Assembly (NCBI GenBank): GCA_002025645.1
Contig: CP018783.1
Coordinates: forward strand, 3,410,001 to 3,474,000
Source of the DNA: Curtobacterium pusillum
Lineage (GTDB): Bacteria; Actinomycetota; Actinomycetes; Actinomycetales; Microbacteriaceae
Direction of reading: 5' to 3'
DNA length: 64,000 bases
Positions 61,474 to 64,000 of the stretch are shown here, piece after piece (the stretch's first letter is position 1; each line of letters begins with the position of its first letter). The translations under genes were made by a program, and so were the position numbers. The notes under the pieces were generated by a model. The model was not told where the DNA came from and did not search any database. It saw nothing but the letters and a program-made list of their open reading frames with translations.

Positions 61474-61519
61474 ACGGCCTGGAGGCGCGTGGCGGCCCCG
61501 CCCCGCGCCTCCAGGCCGT
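61474..61519. repeat. CTGGAGGC inverted repeat, copy after the ABC permease
   Basis: A 16-bp perfect stem, 61474-61489 with 61504-61519, loop of 14 bases. It lies between the permease and DUF3039 genes, both on the plus strand, so it would separate their transcripts. Confidence 0.85.
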
Positions 61520-61594
61520 TACGCGGTCGCGGTCGCGAGCCGCACCCGCCATCGCACCGTCGCGGTGCGCCGCGCACCGTCGTACCCTTGGTGC

Positions 61595-61855
61595 ATGAGC
61601 ATGACGGAACCAGGCGGCGGCCTCGACGTGATGGACCGGGAGCTCGAGAAGCTCCTCGAAGACGAAGCGATCGAGCCCGGCGACCACGAGCGGTTCTCGC
61701 ACTACGTCAAGAAGGACAAGATCCTGCAGTCGGCCCTCAGCGGCAAGCCCGTGAAGGCCCTCTGCGGCAAGAAGTGGATCCCCGGCCGCGACCCCGAGAA
61801 GTTCCCGGTGTGCCCGGACTGCAAGGCCATCTACGAGAAGATGAAGGCCGAGTAG
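61595..61855 (+). CDS. DUF3039 protein with Cys zinc-ribbon-like end
   Basis: An 86-residue conserved actinobacterial protein. The middle reads ERFSHYVKKDKILQSALSG and the C-terminus has ALCGKKW and CPDCKAIY, a three-Cys site likely to bind zinc. Function unknown. ATG 61595 has TACCCT 6 bases upstream; a second ATG two codons on is possible. Converges on pncB with 6 bases between stop codons. Confidence 0.9.
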   Translation: MSMTEPGGGLDVMDRELEKLLEDEAIEPGDHERFSHYVKKDKILQSALSGKPVKALCGKKWIPGRDPEKFPVCPDCKAIYEKMKAE

Positions 61856-61861
61856 CCCGGC

Positions 61862-63148
61862 TCAGATCACCAGCGTCGGGATCGCCGGGTCACCGCGACC
61901 GATGCGCGCGGCGTCCGCCGGCAGTTCGGCCTTGGCGAGCTTGTGGTGCGCGCGTGCCGCCTCGACGCCCTGCACGCCCAGGAACTCCTGGTGGACCTCG
62001 CCGTTCGTCACGACGGGGACGAGCAACGGGCGCTCGTCGGGTCCGACCTGCCCCGTGGTGAGGACCACCTCGGCCGTGGCGATCCCGTTCCGCAGCCGAC
62101 GCCCGGCCTCCTTCCGGCCGCCGAGCGACGCCTTGTCGGCGGACTTCTTCGCGACCGGGACCCAGTCGCCGCCGTCCTCCTTGTGGGCGACCAGCTTGAA
62201 CACCATCCCCGCGGCGGGGTGCCCGGAGCCGGACACGACCGAGGTCCCGACGCCGTAGGAGTCGACGGGTGCCGCACGGAGCGCGGCGATCGTGTACTCG
62301 TCGAGGTCGTTCGTCACCGTGATCTTCGTGTCCGTGGCACCGAGCCGGTCGAGCTGTGCGCGTACCGACGCCACGACGGACGGCAGATCGCCGCTGTCGA
62401 TGCGGACGGCGCCGAGCTTGCCCTCGGTCAACCGGACGGCGGTGTCGACGGCTGCCTCGATGTCGTACGTGTCGACGAGCAGCGTCGTGCCCGTTCCGAG
62501 GGCGTCGAGCTGCGAGCGGAACGCAGCCTCCTCGGAGTCGTGCAGGAGCGTGAAGGCGTGCGCCGCGGTGCCCATCGTGGGGATTCCCCAGGTGCGCCCG
62601 GCCTCGAGGTTGCTCGTCGCACCGAACCCGGCGATGTACGCGGCGCGGGCGGCGGCCACGGCGTTCCACTCACCGGTCCGCCGGGAGCCCATCTCGGCAA
62701 GAGGACGCTTGTCGGCCGCTGACACCATGCGCGCCGCGGCGGAGGCGATCGCGGAGTCGGCGTTGAAGATGCTCAGCGCGAGCGTCTCGAGCACCACGGC
62801 CTCGGCGAAGGTCCCCTCGACCTGGAGCACGGGGGAGTTCGGGAAGAAGACCTCGCCCTCGCGGTAGGCGCGGACGTCGCCGGTGAAGCGGTAGTCGGCG
62901 AGGTACGCGGCCGTCCCGGCGTCGATGACGTCGCGGTCGCGCAGGAAGCCGATCTCCTCGTCGCCGAACCGAAAGTCGGTCAGTGCCGTGAGGAACCGAC
63001 CGAGGCCCGCGACCACGCCGTAGCGCCGGCCGTCGGGGAGCCTGCGGGCGAAGACCTCGAAGACGCAGCGGCGGTCGGCCGTGCCGTCCTTGAGGGCCGC
63101 ATCGACCATGGTCAGTTCGTACTGGTCCGTGAGGAGCGCGCTGGTCAC
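61862..63148 (-). CDS. pncB: Nicotinate phosphoribosyltransferase
   Basis: A 428-residue enzyme converting nicotinate and PRPP to nicotinate mononucleotide in NAD salvage. The N-terminus [10 protein letters not shown] is characteristic, as are [31 protein letters not shown] and [15 protein letters not shown]. Start GTG 63148 has TAGTGT 7 bases upstream, with GGAGAG between. The 550-base gap to murI on the other side holds four 61-bp palindromic elements. Confidence 0.93.
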   Translation of the reverse strand: MTSALLTDQYELTMVDAALKDGTADRRCVFEVFARRLPDGRRYGVVAGLGRFLTALTDFRFGDEEIGFLRDRDVIDAGTAAYLADYRFTGDVRAYREGEVFFPNSPVLQVEGTFAEAVVLETLALSIFNADSAIASAAARMVSAADKRPLAEMGSRRTGEWNAVAAARAAYIAGFGATSNLEAGRTWGIPTMGTAAHAFTLLHDSEEAAFRSQLDALGTGTTLLVDTYDIEAAVDTAVRLTEGKLGAVRIDSGDLPSVVASVRAQLDRLGATDTKITVTNDLDEYTIAALRAAPVDSYGVGTSVVSGSGHPAAGMVFKLVAHKEDGGDWVPVAKKSADKASLGGRKEAGRRLRNGIATAEVVLTTGQVGPDERPLLVPVVTNGEVHQEFLGVQGVEAARAHHKLAKAELPADAARIGRGDPAIPTLVI

Positions 63149-63202
63149 CTCTCCGACACTACTGTCGCGGCCTCCGGGAGGCGCGGATTGCGTCGTCGGG
63201 CG

Positions 63203-63263
63203 CGCGAGCGGGCGGAATGCGTCCCGTCCGCGCGTTGCGGGGGACGTACTTCGCCCGCTCGCG
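63203..63263. repeat. 61-bp palindromic element, copy 3
   Basis: Same ends as copies 1-2; shares GGAATGCGTCCCGTCCGCG with copies 4 and 5. Lies 55 bases upstream of the pncB start codon. Confidence 0.88.
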
Positions 63264-63286
63264 TGGGCTGGGCAGTGGAGGTGGCC

Positions 63287-63333
63287 GCCTGGAGGCGCGG
63301 GCCGGCCCCGCGAGTCGGGTCGCGCCTCCAGGC
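63287..63333. repeat. CTGGAGGC inverted repeat between 61-bp elements
   Basis: A 13-bp perfect stem (63287-63299 with 63321-63333) around 21 bases, placed between copies 3 and 4 of the 61-bp element. Confidence 0.85.
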
Positions 63334-63353
63334 AGTCGGGTTCACCGCGTCGG

Positions 63354-63414
63354 CGCGAGCGGGCGGAATGCGTCCCGTCCGCGTGTTGCGGGGGACGTAC
63401 TTCGCCCGCTCGCG
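63354..63414. repeat. 61-bp palindromic element, copy 4
   Basis: Differs from copy 3 at a single base in the centre (GCGTG for GCGCG), so the two were probably duplicated recently. Confidence 0.88.
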
Positions 63415-63438
63415 TGGGACCGGCGCGGCGCGCACCCC

Positions 63439-63499
63439 GGCGAGCGGGCGGAATGCGTCCCGTCCGCGGGCTGATGAGGACGTACTTCGCCCGCTCGCG
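63439..63499. repeat. 61-bp palindromic element, copy 5
   Basis: First base G instead of C; the centre reads GGGCTGATGAGG, close to that of copy 1. It follows copy 4 after 24 bases. Confidence 0.85.
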
Positions 63500-63550
63500 T
63501 GGACGTGGACGTGGACGCGGACGCGGGCGCGGCGGGGCGGCGCGGGCCGA

Positions 63551-63562
63551 CGGCCTGGAGGA
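63551..63562. repeat. Partial CTGGAGG repeat
   Basis: CGGCCTGGAGGA matches the left arm of the dispersed repeat family; no right arm is seen within 60 bases. Confidence 0.4.
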
Positions 63563-63620
63563 ACGGCGCCGGTCCGGCGGATCCGGTCGCGTTCCGCGGG
63601 GCGCGAGCCCACTGCATCCG

Positions 63621-63681
63621 CGCGAGCGGGCGGAAGACGCTCAGCGGGCGCGCTGCGGCGGACGCATTCCGCCCGCTCGCG
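63621..63681. repeat. 61-bp palindromic element, copy 6, inverted, at the murI promoter
   Basis: On the minus strand this copy reads GGAATGCGTCC after the left end, so it is inverted relative to copies 1-5. Its right end stops 4 bases before the murI -10 box, which puts the -35 region of murI inside the element. Confidence 0.85.
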
Positions 63682-63685
63682 TCGG

Positions 63686-63691
63686 TACGCT
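63686..63691 (+). promoter_or_regulatory. -10 box of murI
   Basis: TACGCT, 7 bases before the GTG start, so the transcript is probably leaderless. Confidence 0.6.
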
Positions 63692-63698
63692 GGTCACC

Positions 63699-64000
63699 GT
63701 GACGGATGCACCGATCGGAGTCTTCGACAGCGGGGTCGGCGGGCTCACGGTGGCCCGCGCGATCATCGACCAGCTGCCGCGCGAGAGCATCCGGTACGTC
63801 GGGGACACCCTCCACTCGCCGTACGGCCCGAAGCCGATCGCCGACGTCCGCCGGTACGCGCTCGAGGTCATGGACGACCTCGTCGACCAGGGCGTGAAGG
63901 CCCTCGTGATCGCGTGCAACACGGCATCGTCCGCCGTGCTCCGGGACGCCCGCGAACGGTACGAGCAGGCGTACGGCATCCCCGTGGTCGAGGTCATCCA
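63699..64000 (+). CDS. murI: Glutamate racemase, N-terminal part (cut by window edge)
   Basis: The first 100 residues of glutamate racemase, which makes D-glutamate for peptidoglycan. [14 protein letters not shown] at the N-terminus holds the first catalytic region and [12 protein letters not shown] the first catalytic Cys; SPYGPKP is also typical. The frame is open to the end of the window. Start GTG 63699 has TACGCT 7 bases upstream. Confidence 0.95.
   Translation, partial: MTDAPIGVFDSGVGGLTVARAIIDQLPRESIRYVGDTLHSPYGPKPIADVRRYALEVMDDLVDQGVKALVIACNTASSAVLRDARERYEQAYGIPVVEVI

Noticed and set aside
63203..63681. 61-bp elements considered as CRISPR or tRNA-like genes
   Set aside because: Spacing between copies is irregular (90, 24 and 121 bases) and they do not form a cloverleaf.

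Overview
The window is a stretch of high-GC actinobacterial chromosome, most like the family Microbacteriaceae (Curtobacterium or a near relative, inferred from gene content and order, not from a search). It carries 56 protein genes (the last one cut by the window edge) and one initiator tRNA. I see no transposase, phage gene, plasmid function or CRISPR array. Coding is dense, codon use is uniform, and most intergenic gaps are short; the longer ones hold palindromic repeats.

Layout. 1-5.5 kb: PH-domain protein, peroxiredoxin, CPBP protease, TypA GTPase and an M20 amidohydrolase. 5.5-12.5 kb: lipoprotein, MshB-like deacetylase fused to a membrane domain, 7Fe ferredoxin, DapC, citrate synthase, and divergent dapD/dapE, so three steps of the succinylase route to diaminopimelate lie together. 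12.5-17.1 kb: GT-C mannosyltransferase, AI-2E-type exporter, DUF3117, AAA ATPase, O-methyltransferase and TatB. 17.2-24.2 kb: secreted GH18 chitinase and a methyltransferase, then mrp, DUF1003, an MgtE-N/CBS protein, a stress protein and an acetyltransferase. 24.2-29.6 kb: aminopeptidase P, PHP phosphoesterase, DEAD-box helicase, ferritin-like protein, a small membrane protein and DUF3107. 29.7-46.7 kb: adnA-adnB recombination helicase-nuclease, a degenerate phosphotransferase, nudC, uvrD2-like helicase, a ThiF-like protein, DUF2342 metalloprotease, PDZ-S16 protease and UPF0182; the order resembles the M. tuberculosis Rv3193c-Rv3202c region. 46.7-51.4 kb: tRNA-fMet, nitrilase family, aminotransferase and HtrA protease. 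51.5-58.4 kb: a wall-glycopolymer (teichoic-acid-like) cluster with two GT2 enzymes, a CDP-alcohol transferase, a CDP-glycerol polymerase, an ABC export pair and a nucleotidyltransferase. 58.6-64 kb: second ABC transporter, DUF3039, pncB and the start of murI.

Three signals stand out beyond the genes. First, six copies of an exactly 61-bp palindromic element sit in only two intergenic clusters: two copies at 47.8 kb, and four between pncB and murI, where the last copy abuts the murI promoter. Second, a dispersed inverted repeat built on CTGGAGGC/GCCTCCAG lies between many genes, and its 12-base core CCGTGCCTCCAG also occurs inside four coding sequences. Third, about 25 genes have a TANNNT -10 box 6-8 bases before an ATG or GTG, so much of this chromosome is probably expressed from leaderless mRNAs.
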